Shown piece by piece: positions 11,461 to 22,969 of a DNA stretch of 64,000 bases (within the stretch, counting starts at the first letter, position 1; each line of letters starts with the position of its first letter). The translations under genes were made by a program, and so were the position numbers. Source of the stretch: Morella rubra (lineage: Eukaryota > Streptophyta > Magnoliopsida > Fagales > Myricaceae); the NCBI GenBank assembly GCA_003952965.2, contig CM025849.1:25655027-25719026 (forward strand), read 5' to 3'. Under the pieces are notes generated by a model. That model saw nothing but the letters and a program-made list of their open reading frames with translations, searched no databases and was not told where the DNA came from.

Positions 11461-12724
11461 TGCATTTTCGTTTGCCTAAAAATTTAAGAATTTAAATTCA
11501 GCTTTCTAAATTTATACTCTAACATTACTCTTACACGCATACCAATACAACTCATTATTACTTTTTTTACACATATCAATACAATTTTAATAACTTTTAC
11601 ACGCATACAAATAAAGTTCAAACATCACCTAAATATTCACGCTATTCTTAGAATTGTCCAAAGTTTCTGTACCCAAAAACAGGACGGGTCCTACCCAGTG
11701 GTAAAAGCTTTTATGGCAGCCAACTTTTGTGACATGGATGCATTTGTTTGCTTCAGGCCAAGTGGGGAGTTGGGTTCCAAGTGAATTCCAAAATCTTGCT
11801 ACTAACAAAATTAATTAACTATATTTTAAGGTGGATTACTGATTCGTTGCATTAAGTATTTATTAAGTCGACAATTTTCAGATGAGCTTGTGTTTTCAAG
11901 TCCTATAATGGGTGTTTATCAGATAGAATGAGGGTATAAACAATTGTGAAAGACCCTCGACGCAGTGAGTCTCTGAGATAATATGCAAATATAGTTGACA
12001 CTTGTGTTGTAGGAAGAAACACCTTTAATAGCCACCCAAGTCCTTTGCGATGATTATTTTATGAATAAACATGGGGTTGAGCTAAATCACAAGTTTCTGC
12101 CTGCCCTTCAAGCTGGGCATGATGCAAACCCCGTTTAGTTGCCCATGGAGGTTTGCTCAGAGTCACTGCTATAGTATTTTTCCCTGCCTGATTTTCATTT
12201 GTTTATAGTGGATTTTCTTTTCATTGCAGCTCTGTAAGATTGCTGGTGGACAGAGATACACGAAGAGATTGAACGAAAAATAAGCGACTAAATGATTAAA
12301 AGCAACATGTCAACAGTCTCAGCGAAGGGAAGAAAATATCAAGCAGGTTTAGCATTAATGTTCTAACTTTGCTGAGGTCATATTGAATTTAACAACATGG
12401 CTCAGTGTAGTACGTTGAATAGAGACTTGCTTAGGTTGGCTGTTTGCTAATGGCTTGTTTAGTTTTGTCCAAGAAGGTTAGAAAAACCTTCCATACTGTA
12501 GAAAAGGCATTTGGAATTCGACTGAGTAAGAAAGCTGTATATGCTCAAGTATTGCTTGCTCCGAAGGTAACCGTGTGTTCGTGTTCAAGATATTTAGACA
12601 ATTGTATGTTCTCAAATTTAACTTGTCGGTTCTTTTCTTGCAGCTTCAATATCATAATAGAAGCAGAGTACCTACTGAATGTCCAACAATGGGGCAGTGG
12701 AATTTCAATAACAAGGTTAGATAC
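11461..12724. other. Upstream region of the kinesin remnant
   Basis: No supported coding sequence. A motif close to ACACGCATACCAATACAA recurs three times near 11535-11610. Several CAG acceptor-like sites lie near 12230 and 12643. The stretch probably includes the 5'UTR or an upstream intron of the kinesin remnant. Confidence 0.35.
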
Positions 12725-12765
12725 TTAGTATTTGATTGTGTTCCAGCAACACAATCAAATACTAA
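12725..12765. repeat. Perfect 18-bp hairpin just upstream of the kinesin ATG
   Basis: TTAGTATTTGATTGTGTT (12725-12742), loop CCAGC, then its exact reverse complement (12748-12765). The stem ends five bases before the ATG at 12771. In an mRNA it would form a strong stem next to the start codon. Confidence 0.9.
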
Positions 12766-14828
12766 ATCGAATGCCGTTCGTATCGGACCCGGCGAGCGTG
12801 ATCAAGAGCCGGTTCGGCTTCCAGGACCATTCCTCAGCAGACTCCGTGCAGTTGGTCCGGAGCTCTCCATATCTTCCCAAATCTGCGTCAAAAGAGAACC
12901 TCGCGCAATCATCCTTGGCGGTTCGAAGTATAAGTAACTGGGTTGCCGAGGATGGTGGAAACAGTGTCAGTGTAGTGTTGTCAAGCCAGAGCTTCGAGTT
13001 CTGTGATGACCCCTCGTTCTGCAAGGACCACAATGTGCAGGTAGTAAAACCAGCAAGGCATTGCTGATCTTCTCTCGCCACTTGTGGAAGTACTTCTACC
13101 ATTTTCGGAACCATGAATTTCACTTTGTTAAAGAAAAAGGATACAAGTTCTTTCAGAAATGTTGGTCGAAAAGCAGTGAGTGAAGTAGTTTTGGGCTCTT
13201 CTTGTTGAAATAGCACAATACCCTTATTTGCCAACATGCATAGCTAGTCTTCAGCTCTCTGTTTGCTTTGTTTGGTTGAATTTCTTGATATTCAAAGGTG
13301 TTCATTGATATGAATTTATTGTCACTTGAGTAGTTGTTTTATAATTAAATGCAAAGTATGTATTTGATGATAAGTCGTTGATTCAGATCAAGATTTCTTT
13401 TGTCTGAACTAACGAGGACGTAAAAAGACTATTGCGGGCATTTTACAAGCCAGTGGAATCAGAACTCATAAATTTTCTCTATTAAAATATGCAGGTTATC
13501 ATTAGAATTCGTCCTCTTAGTAGTACCGAGATATCCCTACAAGGCTACAGCAAATGTGTTCAGCACGAAAGGTATCAGACTATTACTTGGACTGGGCATC
13601 CTGAGTCACGTTTCACCTTTGACATTGTTGCAGATGAGAACGTTAGCCAGGTACTCTTAGACTGTTATTGACTCTATTACTCTTACTTGTCTCTGGCATG
13701 CTATGGACTTCATTTGAGTGGAATATCAGGAGAAGCTATTCAAAGTGGCTGGATTGCCGATGGTTGAAAATTGCATGGGAGGCTACAACAGTTGCATAGT
13801 ACCGCTTCATTTAAATTGTTATATTTAGACTGGAAGTGGAAAAACTCACACCATGCTTGGAGACATAGAGGGAGGCACTAGAAGACACGGTGTCAATTGT
13901 AGGATGACACCCAGAGTTTTTGAACATTTATTCTCAAGAATGCAGAAGGTGTGTGCCTTCCAGCTCTTTAATAGTTTTGTAAGGAATTGACATTTATTGC
14001 TTAAGAAGACATTATATGTATGTGAGACTACCAGAGTCCCTTAGCTTAACCAGATCCCTCATATGCTCAACTGGGTCAAAGACCAGTAATAGCAGAAAAC
14101 ACTTTGGATACTTTGGAATTGACCTTTATAGCTTCATACAAGCATTTACTTTGTACTTCTGAAATGATTTTTCTGTTGAAAAGCGTCAAGCAAATTCCCG
14201 AGATTGAAATGAGTGTTAACTTTTTTGTGGCTTTTTCCTCTATATCATGTACTCTTGGCTATGAAACCATTTCCACTTCTAAATGTCTATAACTTGGGAA
14301 TCTTTTTGTCGCAGGTTATTGAAGATAGGATGTGTACATGTTTTCTGACAATCTTTTAGACACTTAAGGATTGATCTTTCTAGCTTCACAGTAGCATCTA
14401 CTACATACATCTGAAATGATTTTTCTGTTGAAAGCATGAAGCAAGTAGATTTGACATGACTGTTAACTTTTTGTGGCTTTTTCCTCCATATCATGTACTT
14501 TTGACAAGGAAACCATTTCCACTTCTAAATTTCTATGACTTCATAATCTTTGTGTTGGAGGTTTTTGAAAATGGAATGCGTAAATTTCTTTCCTCTCCCA
14601 CTCTCTCTCTCTCACTCTCCAAATCCTTATATGCTCGGAATCCTTTGGATATGCAAATATATATATATCTAAATTTTTGACCACATTCTAATTTTGCAGT
14701 TACTTCTAAGTGATTATTGCATTGATATACGAGTGAATTCTATATGCTTCTATGACCTATTTATTGCAAGAGCTCAAATGCAACTGTTAATATATGCTTG
14801 GTGTTTGTATGCAGGAGAAAGACGCTCG

Positions 14829-15056
14829 TGAGAATGTTTCGTGAACTACCACATGTTTTGGGTGGTAGGAGTTTTCCATTTATATTTACGGTACTGTTGT
14901 TTACAAGGAAATACATCAACGGTAATAATATTGAAAAGGAAAACTATCACAAAAAATAAGGAAGCAAACTCCTGCGATGAAGGGTCAGCCGAGTATCATG
15001 GAGGATGCTGAAAATCAGGGACTGCCTTGCTGGAGAGAGATTTGCGGTGATTCTCA
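14829..15056 (-). repeat. 3' LTR of the Copia element
   Basis: 228 bp, TG...CA. It is followed on the plus strand by a run of seven C (15060-15066), which is the purine-rich tract (GGGGGGG) on the element strand. Confidence 0.93.
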
Positions 15057-15433
15057 ACACCCCCCCGCAAGTGGAGTGTGGGATTCGGGCACACGCAAAG
15101 CTTGGATCTGAAAAGAGAATAGAGAGGCCAAGAAACACTCTTGGTGAAAATGTCGGCAACCTGAAGATTGGAGGGAACATATTGAATCCGAAGCTTTCCA
15201 GTGACAACAAGCTCACAAAGGAAATGATAGTCGAGGTCGATGTGCTTAGCGCGCTTGTGAGCAACTGGATTGGAACTCAGGAAAATGGCACTTTTGTTGT
15301 CATAGAGTAAGAGTGGCTGACGAGGAAGAGAAACTTTGAGATCACATAGGAGATGCGTTAACCAAATGACTTCGGCAGCGGTAAGAGCAAGAGCGTGATA
15401 TTCCGACTCACAACTAGAACGATAAGCAATCGG

Positions 15434-17578
15434 TTAATTCTTGGCGCTCCAAGAAACAAGATTGTCACCAAGGATGATGGAGTAGTTGGATGTAAAGCAA
15501 CGGGTGTCGGGACAACCCGCCCAATCAGCATTAGAGAAGGCCACAAGACTAGATGGGGAAGATGGTGTAAAAACCAAGCCAAAGTCAAGGGAGCCCTTGA
15601 CATAGCGGACAATCCTCTTGACTGCCTGAAAATGATCGATGGTGGGAGCATGCAAAAACTGGCTGACAAAGTTCGTAGCATAAGCAATATCTGGGCACGT
15701 GATGGTCAAGTATTGCAAGGCACCCACGAGCAATCTGTAAAGAGTGGGATCAGAAAAGGGGACCCTTTCTAAGGATAGATGTTGAGAGACAACCATGGGA
15801 GTTTCAATCGGCTTACTATCGAGAAGTTGGGCCCGAACAAGAATGTCCCGAGCATACTTGGTCTGACTGAGAAAAAGACCATCATCAATGGGAGTAACCT
15901 CGAGACCAAGGAAGTAGGTGAGAGAGCCCAAGTCCTTTGTGGCAAATATTTAGTGAAGTCGGCGTATAAACTGATGAAGAAGAGAGGGATTGTTGTCGGT
16001 GACAATGATATCGTCCACATAGAGAAGCAGATAAATAAGATCATGCTTGCAGCTGTAGACAAAAAGCGAAGTGTCGACACGGCTGCAAGAAAATCCAAGA
16101 CGCAAGAGAAAGGTGCTGAACCATTGAAACCAAGCACAAGGGGCTTGCTTCAAGCCATAAAGTGCCTTTTTGAGCTTGCAAACATGATGAGGGAAGCGAG
16201 GATCAACATAACCCGGGGGTTGCTCCATGTAAACATGCTCGTGAAGAATGTCGTTGAGAAAAGCATTCTTGACATCAAGTTGACGAAGGGACCACTTATT
16301 GCTAACAGCAAGAGAGAGTACAACACGGACGGTGGAGGCCTTGACAACAGGACTAAAGGTGTCCGTGTAATCAAGTCCCGATAGCTGAGTGTAGCCTTTT
16401 GCAACAAGGCGGGCTTTAAGACGATCAATGGACCCGTCAGAGAGATACTTGGTGCGAAACACCCATTTGGAGCCCACAATATTGACTTTCGCTGACCAAG
16501 GAACAAGATCCCAAGTGTGATTGGTGCGAAGGGCATGGACCTCTTCATCCATGGTGGCAAGCCAAGTGGGATTTTTGGCCGTGGATTTGAAACCTTTGGG
16601 CTCAGAATGTGTAAGCAGGGCACGGAGAAGGCCGGTGGAGCAACAACTGATAAAAGCTGGATGTTGAGGCTTGAAAATGCCAGCCCGCGCCCAAGTGACC
16701 ATGGGATGAAAGGACCCGCAAGGGACTGCAATAGGAGGACCAGAAGAAGGCAAAGAGGAAGCCGCAACAAAGTCTTGAGGAAAGGCAAGCGAGGGCACGG
16801 GTGGGGGCTCAGCAGATGCGGAAGGGGCCTGCAAAGACTCAGATATTGTGTCAGGACAAATAGTACAGGGGGCATGGGGGATCAGTGCAGTAGGGGGAGA
16901 ATGGAGCTCAGGCGAGTGGGGAGAGATTGTAGTGGTAGACAGCTCAAGGAAAGAGGAAATATCTGGCGTAGAAGGAGAGTGACTTCGTGAGGTAGGGTAA
17001 AAAGGAAAAAACATTTCATCAAACCTTGCATGCCGAGTGAAGTAAATACGAGAGGTGGTAGTGTCAAAACAACGAAAGCCTTTATGAGAGGGATTGTAGT
17101 CGAGAAAAATAAGAGGAGAGCTTCGAGGAGCAAATTTGTGAGGAGTATAATCACGCAAACAAGGATAGACGCAACAACCAAAAGGGTGAAAATTCTCATA
17201 GTGGGGAGACATACCATAGAGAACCTCAAAAGGTGAAACACCTCTAAGAAGGGGCATAGGCAGTCGGTTGATGATATAGGTCGCAGTGCTGAAAGCGTCT
17301 ACCCAGAAGCGAGGAGGAATGTGGGAATGAAAAAGGAGAGTAAGACTAGTTTTTGTCACGTGACGGTGTTTGCGCTCGGCACGACCATTCTGGGAAGGAC
17401 TATAAGGACAAGAAATTTGATGATGAATGCCTGAGGAACGAAGGTGGGATTTAATATGAGTGGTAGTAAATTTGGCTCCACCATCGCTCTGAAAGATCTT
17501 AATTTTAGAAACGTGTTGATTCTCAACAAACTTTTGAAATTGAAAAAAGATGTCAAAAAAATCAGATTTCAATTTCAT
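15434..17578 (-). pseudogene. pol: Copia integrase core, reverse transcriptase and RNase H
   Basis: The 542-residue frame 15950-17578 continues integrase (IKIFQSDGGAKFTTTHIKSH, then SPSQNGRAERKHRHV) and enters RT (NHTWDLVPWSAK, WVFRTKYLSDGSIDRLKARL, RQLDVKNAFLNDILHEHVYM, YLLLYVDDIIV). A TAA at 15950-15952 sits where RRL(x)xxFATKDLGSL should read through. The same frame continues at 15931-15434 with GSLTYFLGLEVTPIDDGL and RNase H (SNADWAGCPDTRCFTSNY), ending at LVSWSAKN. Confidence 0.92.
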
Positions 17579-18213
17579 GGGATAAAGCCACGTAAATCGT
17601 GAATAATCATCAATGAATAATAATAATCATCAATGAATAATACGTAGTAAGTAAATCCTAAGTGAGATTTAATAGGGGCGGGGCCCCAAATATCCCAGTG
17701 GATTAAGCCTAAAAGTGGGGAGCATCGATTTGTATTTGAAGAAAATGGTAAACGGTGACTTTTGGCAAGTTGGCAGGTAGCACAAAGAGAGGGATTAGGA
17801 AGTAATGAAGTAAGAGATAAATGTCCTTTTTTATTTAAGAAAGAAATAACATAATGGTTTACATGCCCAAGGCGTGCATGCCACAGATCATAAGAGGCAC
17901 GTAATGAGTTATTTTTAAGGACAGAAACAAAAGCGCCATTGCCACGTTCCAGCACATAGACACCACCATCACGTCTACCGGTTGCCACTGCCTTTCCTGT
18001 TATTCGGTTCTGGATAAGAAAATGATTATTAGTAAAAGTGACAGAAAAAGGGAAATCAGAGGTCAACTTACTAATAGAGAGTAAGTTTTTGGTAAGGCTA
18101 GGAACAACCAGAACATCCAAAAGCTGGATGTTCAGAGAGGGAGAGAGGGTACCAGTATGAGAAATGGGAAGAGAGGCTCCATTTCGGACCACTACACAAT
18201 CCTTACCCATATA
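17575..18213 (-). pseudogene. pol: Copia protease end, GAG-pre-integrase and integrase start
   Basis: The frame resumes left of the hAT insertion with GKDCVVVRNGASLPISHTG, then LLSISKLTSDF. The zinc-binding HHCC region (WHARLGHVNHYV...CATCQLAKSH) and the first integrase residues HWDIWGPAPIKSHLGFTYYV follow. A 20-bp tandem duplication at 17602-17640 shifts the frame right after FIDDY, before the rest of the integrase core. Confidence 0.88.
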
Positions 18214-18534
18214 CAGTGGCGGATCCAGGATCAAAATTTATGGGGGTCGAACTTTAAACGCAAAATGACAAGAATTTTTTTTCCTTCGTAATGCAAAAAA
18301 TTTTCTTAGAGTTACAATATCGAAAATTAAAGACTAAAAGCATTAAAAATAATAGAATACACATACCGTACTATGTACTACAACTAAGAGATGACAATTG
18401 CATCCTACTTTTTTGCATCTTCTGAAAATGTTGCAAAATGGCTTCGTTCTCAATATTTTAAAAAACTTATCCATTATCTAAACAAAATAAAACAAAGTGA
18501 AGACAATCAATCAAAAATCCAAATTCCAATCTAA

Positions 18535-18850
18535 TTAATTCAAATTCAAATCCAAATCCAAATTCCAATCTAATTACATTGCATTTAATTGATATTACAA
18601 TCAAATTAATTAAAAATGATACTATTAAAAAAATTCCCAATTTCACAAAATGTCAAAATCCCTAATTCAAATCCAAATTTCAATCTAATTACATTGCATT
18701 CAATTGATATTACAATCAAATTAATTAAAAATGATACTATTAAAAAAATCCCCAATGTCACAAAAGTCAAAATCCCTAATTCAAATCCAAATTCCAATCT
18801 AATTACATTGCATTCAATTGATATTACAATCAAATTATTCAAAAATGAAA
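18535..18850. repeat. AT-rich tandem repeat, period about 115 bp
   Basis: Close to three copies of a unit containing ATTACATTGCATTCAATTG followed by ATATTACAATCAAATTAA, starting near 18573, 18690 and 18802. It lies inside the nested hAT element. ORFs on both strands here are by-products of the repeat. Confidence 0.8.
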
Positions 18851-19129
18851 ACAATTTCACAAACCAATTCAAATAAACAGTTTCACAAATCACATATATC
18901 CAAATTCAAACCAATTCAATCCCATCCTCCAACAATTTCACAACCACAAATATCCAAACCAATTCATCATACTAAATAAATGAATTTTTCTACTTAATTG
19001 TAGCCTTGAATAGAGAATCTTGAATAGAGAGACGTACTAGGGGTCGAAGGGCCATCAATTTTCAAGTGTAAAATCTCGAGGATCCTGCAAAAATTGAAAC
19101 CGTCAAAAATCAAAATAATGAGATTGAGA

Positions 19130-19498
19130 ATTTGAGAGAGAGTTGAGAGTCAAGAGAGAGAGGCAGAGACCGAGAGTTTAGAGTTGAGAGAGAGAGGCAG
19201 AGCCGGCAACCGCAGAGAGCAAGAGAGAGAGAGAGAGAGAGAGAATGTGGATTGTGGGCCGTGGCAGAGAGAGAGAGAGAGAGACCCACAACAGCTGCAA
19301 TGGTGGTGCGGCGCAGTGGCTGGATGCTGGTGCTACGGTGCAGCTAGCAGCTGCAGTGGTGCGGCAGTGGGCGGTGGTCCGGTGGACAATGGAGCAGTGG
19401 CCGTGGGCTGTGGGCACAATGGTGTGGCGGTGGGCGAGAAAGAGAAAAGGTCCAGAGGGAGGGAAAATTCGAAGAGAGAGAGAGAGAGAGAGGATAAA

Positions 19499-19534
<36 letters not shown>

Positions 19535-19535
19535 G
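19130..19535. repeat. (GA)n microsatellite cluster
   Basis: Repeated GAGAGA tracts near 19135-19200, 19222-19243, 19267-19284, 19475-19492 and 19510-19535, interleaved with GC-rich sequence. The ORFs here encode Arg/Glu or Leu/Ser runs and are not genes. Confidence 0.85.
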
Positions 19536-19916
19536 GAAGAAGGAGAACGTGTTTTGTTAAAACAGGGTGAAACGCACCGTTTCACCTTGTTTTGATTTTT
19601 TTTTTTTTCGTTTTTCGTTTTACGTTTTTACGTTTTTACGTTTTGAATTTTTTTTTTTTTTTTTTTTTTTTAAGGCAGAGGGTGAAACAACGCTATTTCA
19701 CCCTCTGCACATTAAAAAATAAAGGACCTGGGCCTAACGGGCCCAGGCCCTGTAGGAAAAAACTTGGGTTGGCCTGGGCCTATGGGGATCGGGCTCCCAT
19801 AGGCCCAGACCAACATATGAAAAAAAAAAATTTACATGTAATATTCTTTTTTTGGCCGGTTCAATGGGGGGTGGCCGCCCAGGGCCGCGCCCCCTACATC
19901 CGCCACTGCCCATATA

Positions 19917-20910
19917 CGGTTCAGCCTTATCAAGTTGGGAAGAGTCAGGTGTCATATAAGCCGAGGCACCTGTATCGGTGTACCAGTTAGACTCGAAGCC
20001 GTTTGAGAGAGAGCAGGCAGTGGTGAAGGCCTCAACAAGGTGGGCAGAAGACTCGGCACGATCATACCAACTGCGGCACCTATCAACAGTGTGGCCTTCA
20101 GTTTTGCAAATCTGACAGCGAGGAGTGTAGTTACGCCGGCCACTGCGACCATTGCTGCCATTGCCACCAGAGTAATTGCCGCACCCGTTGTTACGACGAT
20201 TCCAAAAATTGCCACCACCCCGAGAATGAGAAGTGGAGGTCTTGGTAATGGTGAAGGCAGCAGAAGGCACAGAGGAGGGGTCAAGAGATTTATGAAAAAT
20301 CTCAAAACTCTCAGTTTTGGAGACAAGATCTTTAAACGTGAGCAATGGAGAAAGGGACATCTGAGCAGTGGAGATACTGGAATGGAAATCAGCAGTGCAT
20401 AAACCTCTGAGGAACCAGTGGACTTTATCGGTATCGTCGACAGGACGCCCCATGGCGCTGAGTTGATCACAGAGAGCTTTGAAAGCTCGTGAGTATTCGG
20501 TGACACTACGAGTGCCACGCTTCATGAGCTGTAAGTCATCCTTGAGACGAAGCTCACGGGCTTGAACGATGACTGAACGTGTTTTCGAGCTCAAGCCAGA
20601 CATCGCGAGAAGTGTCGAGTCCAATGACTTCCGCTAAGGCCTCTTCGGTAAGAAAACAGAGAAGGAGACTAAGCAAACGCTTATCCTGAAGTTTCCATTC
20701 CAGGTATTTGGGGTTGAGGGTAGACACAGAATCCTTGGTTACTGTGGAAGGGGGCATGGCGAGAGAGCCATCAACGTAACATAGGAGCTCTTGACACTCA
20801 AGAAGAGGAAGAAGTTGACTTTTACAAAGAAGATAGTTGGTAGAAGAAAGTTTGACGGTAACCATATAGATCATGGTGTTGAAAGACAAGGAAAAGGTGT
20901 TGGAGGCCAT
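19917..20910 (-). pseudogene. gag: Copia gag with zinc knuckle, start of protease
   Basis: The Met at 20910 (MASNTFSLSFNTMIYMVTVK) begins gag. After a frameshift near 20590 the frame runs through the UBN2-type gag domain (GTRSVTEYSRAFKALCDQL) and the zinc knuckle CQICKTEGHTVDRC (CX2CX4HX4C). It reaches the aspartic protease active site WYTDTGASAYMTPD and stops at the hAT insertion. Gag coats the RNA and the protease cleaves the polyprotein. Confidence 0.88.
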
Positions 20911-20940
20911 AAGGAGCGGTGGGATGTTAATCCAAGAAGG

Positions 20941-20952
20941 GCTCTGATACCA
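20941..20952 (-). other. Primer binding site, initiator tRNA-Met
   Basis: TGGTATCAGAGC on the minus strand, directly next to the LTR. This is the standard initiator-Met primer site of plant Copia elements. Confidence 0.92.
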
Positions 20953-21181
20953 TGAGAATGCTTCGTGAACTACCCACACGTTTTGGGTGGTAGGAGTTTT
21001 CCATTTATATTTACGGTACTGTTGTTTACAAGGAAATACATCAACGGTAATAATATTGAAAAGGAAAACTATCACAAAAAATAAGGAAGCAAACTCCTGC
21101 AATCAAGGGTCAGCCGAGTATCATGGAGGATGCCGAAAATCAGGGACAGCCTTGCTGGAGAGAGATTTGAGGTGATTCTCA
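20953..21181 (-). repeat. 5' LTR of the Copia element
   Basis: 229 bp, TG...CA, about 97 percent identical to the 14829-15056 copy by direct comparison. Confidence 0.93.
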
Positions 21182-22479
21182 GCCGCTCGGAGAGATGAAA
21201 AGTTAAGATACACTTGCAAACGCTCATTTTTGGAAATTTACAATGACCAGATTCTTGATCTTTTGGATCCGTCGTCTAGTAACTTGCAGGTATGGAAACT
21301 TACGCTGAAGATTTTGACCAACCGGTCAGGCTTACAGAAAACGTCAGATGTTATCAGTGGTGGAAGAGCGTTTTATATCTCTCAAAATTAACCCTGCTTT
21401 AATATTTGCTCATTTAAAAATATGGTACAACATCTATCAGATTGATATGGCTACATTTGAATTCAGTCTTGTAAGTTGCTTTTTGTGTTTAGATACCTAT
21501 GTGAGCAACTTACTTCTTTATTTTGATGTCTATGCTATAGATAAGAGAAGATAGTAAGGAAGAAAGGGATGTATGTAGAGAATCTGAAGGAAATAGAAGT
21601 TACAAGTGCTCGAGATGTTATTCAACAACTGATTCAAGTATATAACACCTTTACAATTTGCTCTTTTATTTGTGCTGCTTCAATTGTTCAGAGTAACAGT
21701 GTTGTTAAATCTTTAAAATGTTAAATGGTTATATCTATGAAGTAAATCATATTGACCAGCATGTTCTTTTCACTTTGTACACCTGATAAGAAAGTCTTAA
21801 TCTAAGAATGGAGACAGGTTTTCCATTTGAAATAGAAGTTCCCGCAATCGCTGAGGTATACATAAATTTTATGTTAGTACTTGTTTTTCTTTGTATGTTT
21901 CCAGGGGCAGCAAACAGAAAGGTGGCTGCCACTAACATGAATCATGATAGCAGTCGTTCTCATAGTGTATTCACTTGCTACATTGAAAGTATGGAGAGTA
22001 ACCTTTCTAAATATCTTTATCCTCCATTTCATTAGATTCACCTTCGTCTTATTGCAGATAATTTTATATTTGTTTGACAATTTAGTGCTTCTTATCAGTG
22101 GGAATCGCAAGGTGTAACTCATCATTGATTTGCTCGGCTTAATCTTGTTCGTTTAGCTGGATCCGAAAGGTACATTGATCCAAAGAAGAATGTCTCATAT
22201 CATAATCAGAGCTAAATTATTGTTCTGAAAAGGTTGAACTCACTTCTTGAGGCTATTGTGCATATGTTTTTGGCACAGGTAGAAGAGTTCTGGTGCTGAA
22301 GGTGAGCTTCTCAAGGAAGCTACGAACATCAACAAATCACTTTCAACATTGGGGTATGTTGTTGCCACTCGCATCTATAGTCTGATTGGTTGAGAAAAGA
22401 TTCCAGCCATTTTCATTTTAGTTCTATTATTGGATCTAGCAGCATTCTAGTAGGATTTCTTTACGCTGTTTTTTTTTCT

Positions 22480-22533
22480 ATTGTCCTCAGAATTGTGATC
22501 ATGAACCTAGTGAAGTCATGTTTTTTTACTATT
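22480..22533 (+). pseudogene. KIN12: Last kinesin exon stub (IVIMNLV) and breakpoint
   Basis: After a CAG acceptor near 22492, the sequence reads IVIMNLV, the start of the next KIN-12 motor exon. After about 30 bp homology stops and the inverted ASPM segment begins near 22533. The rest of the motor and the long coiled coil of a KIN-12 protein are absent from the window. Confidence 0.7.
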
Positions 22534-22969
22534 GAGAGCTGCACCCCATCCTAGAGTTCTACAAATAAATTAGTAAATTTGAAGTCATATTCAACGAGTG
22601 GACACTACACAAGCAAGCACGCTGTTATATCCAAATACCAATGGGTAAATTATTTTATTCATGACTTATTGTTAAAGAGTCAATGTATAAAAGCCGGTGC
22701 AAGTTCTAAGCAACTCTTTGCAGACCGCAATATGCACTCGCCTGAGAGAAACATGCACACCCACATAGACAGAACTACAACCCTTGAAATTCATATTCAT
22801 CTGAATTAGTCCGAGAAAAAAATGAATTGCTAACCTGTTCATAAGACGCCTTGTATCCCAGAACTAGTAGATGCGCTAGAAGTTTGCCGTCCCCATGCAT
22901 TATATCCGATGGTAGGAAATATAATTTTAAACCAAAAAGAGAGAAAAGTCAACCTAAAATGGATAAATC

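Larger units (their letters stand above)
18214..19908. mobile_element. hAT-type element nested in the Copia element
   Basis: Ends CAGTGGCGGAT...ATCCGCCACTG, flanked by a perfect 8-bp duplication CCCATATA (18206-18213 and 19909-19916). Removing it and one duplication restores the Copia protease frame across PYMGKD. The 1,695-bp body has no transposase. It contains a 3-copy tandem repeat, several (GA)n tracts and a GC-rich stretch. Confidence 0.92.
14829..21181 (-). mobile_element. Ty1/copia LTR retrotransposon inserted in a kinesin exon
   Basis: Two LTRs (14829-15056 and 20953-21181) with TGAGAAT/ATTCTCA ends enclose gag, protease, integrase, RT and RNase H in Copia order on the minus strand. 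The flanks are GACGCTCG (14821-14828) and GCCGCTCG (21182-21189), an 8-bp imperfect direct repeat of the kinesin exon. Copia usually gives 5 bp. The two LTRs differ at 7 bases and one indel. Inactivating changes: an hAT insertion at 18214, a 20-bp tandem duplication near 17602-17640, and a TAA at 15950-15952. Confidence 0.95.
12771..22353 (+). pseudogene. KIN12: KIN-12 (POK1/POK2-like) kinesin motor domain, pseudogene split by a Copia element
   Basis: Exons reconstruct the N-terminus and motor domain of a plant KIN-12 phragmoplast kinesin. Exon 1 (12771-13040) starts MPFVSDPASVIKSRFGFQDH and is open throughout. Exon 2 (13495-13650) has VIIRIRPLSSTEISLQGY. Exon 3 (13730-13798) has EKLFKVAGLPMVENCMGGYN. 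Exon 4 (13829-13948) has TGSGKTHTMLGDIEGG. Exon 5 is split: 14815-14828 and 21190-21289 ([16 protein letters not shown]). Exons 6 to 9 (21541-22353) have SARDVIQQLIQ, NMNHDSSRSHSVFT, LAGSER and EATNINKSLSTLG. Lesions: the FAYGQ segment of the P-loop is missing at 13796-13800, about 4 bp are inserted near 21558, TGA at 22126-22128, TAG at 22280-22282, and the switch II DLAGSE reads RLAGSE. Confidence 0.88.

Noticed and set aside
12755..13237. 160-codon minus ORF
   Set aside because: It is antisense to kinesin exon 1, which has a clear plus-strand match and splice donor.
15005..16990. Plus-strand ORFs of 101-201 codons over the Copia pol region
   Set aside because: They are antisense shadows of the Copia integrase/RT/RNase H frames, which show clear motifs on the minus strand.
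19178..19585. ORFs rich in Arg/Glu or Leu/Ser on both strands
   Set aside because: They come from (GA)n microsatellites inside an hAT element and have no domain-like content.
19734..20624. 296-codon ORF as one intact protein
   Set aside because: Its C-terminal part runs into the nested hAT element. Only the gag/protease part is real.
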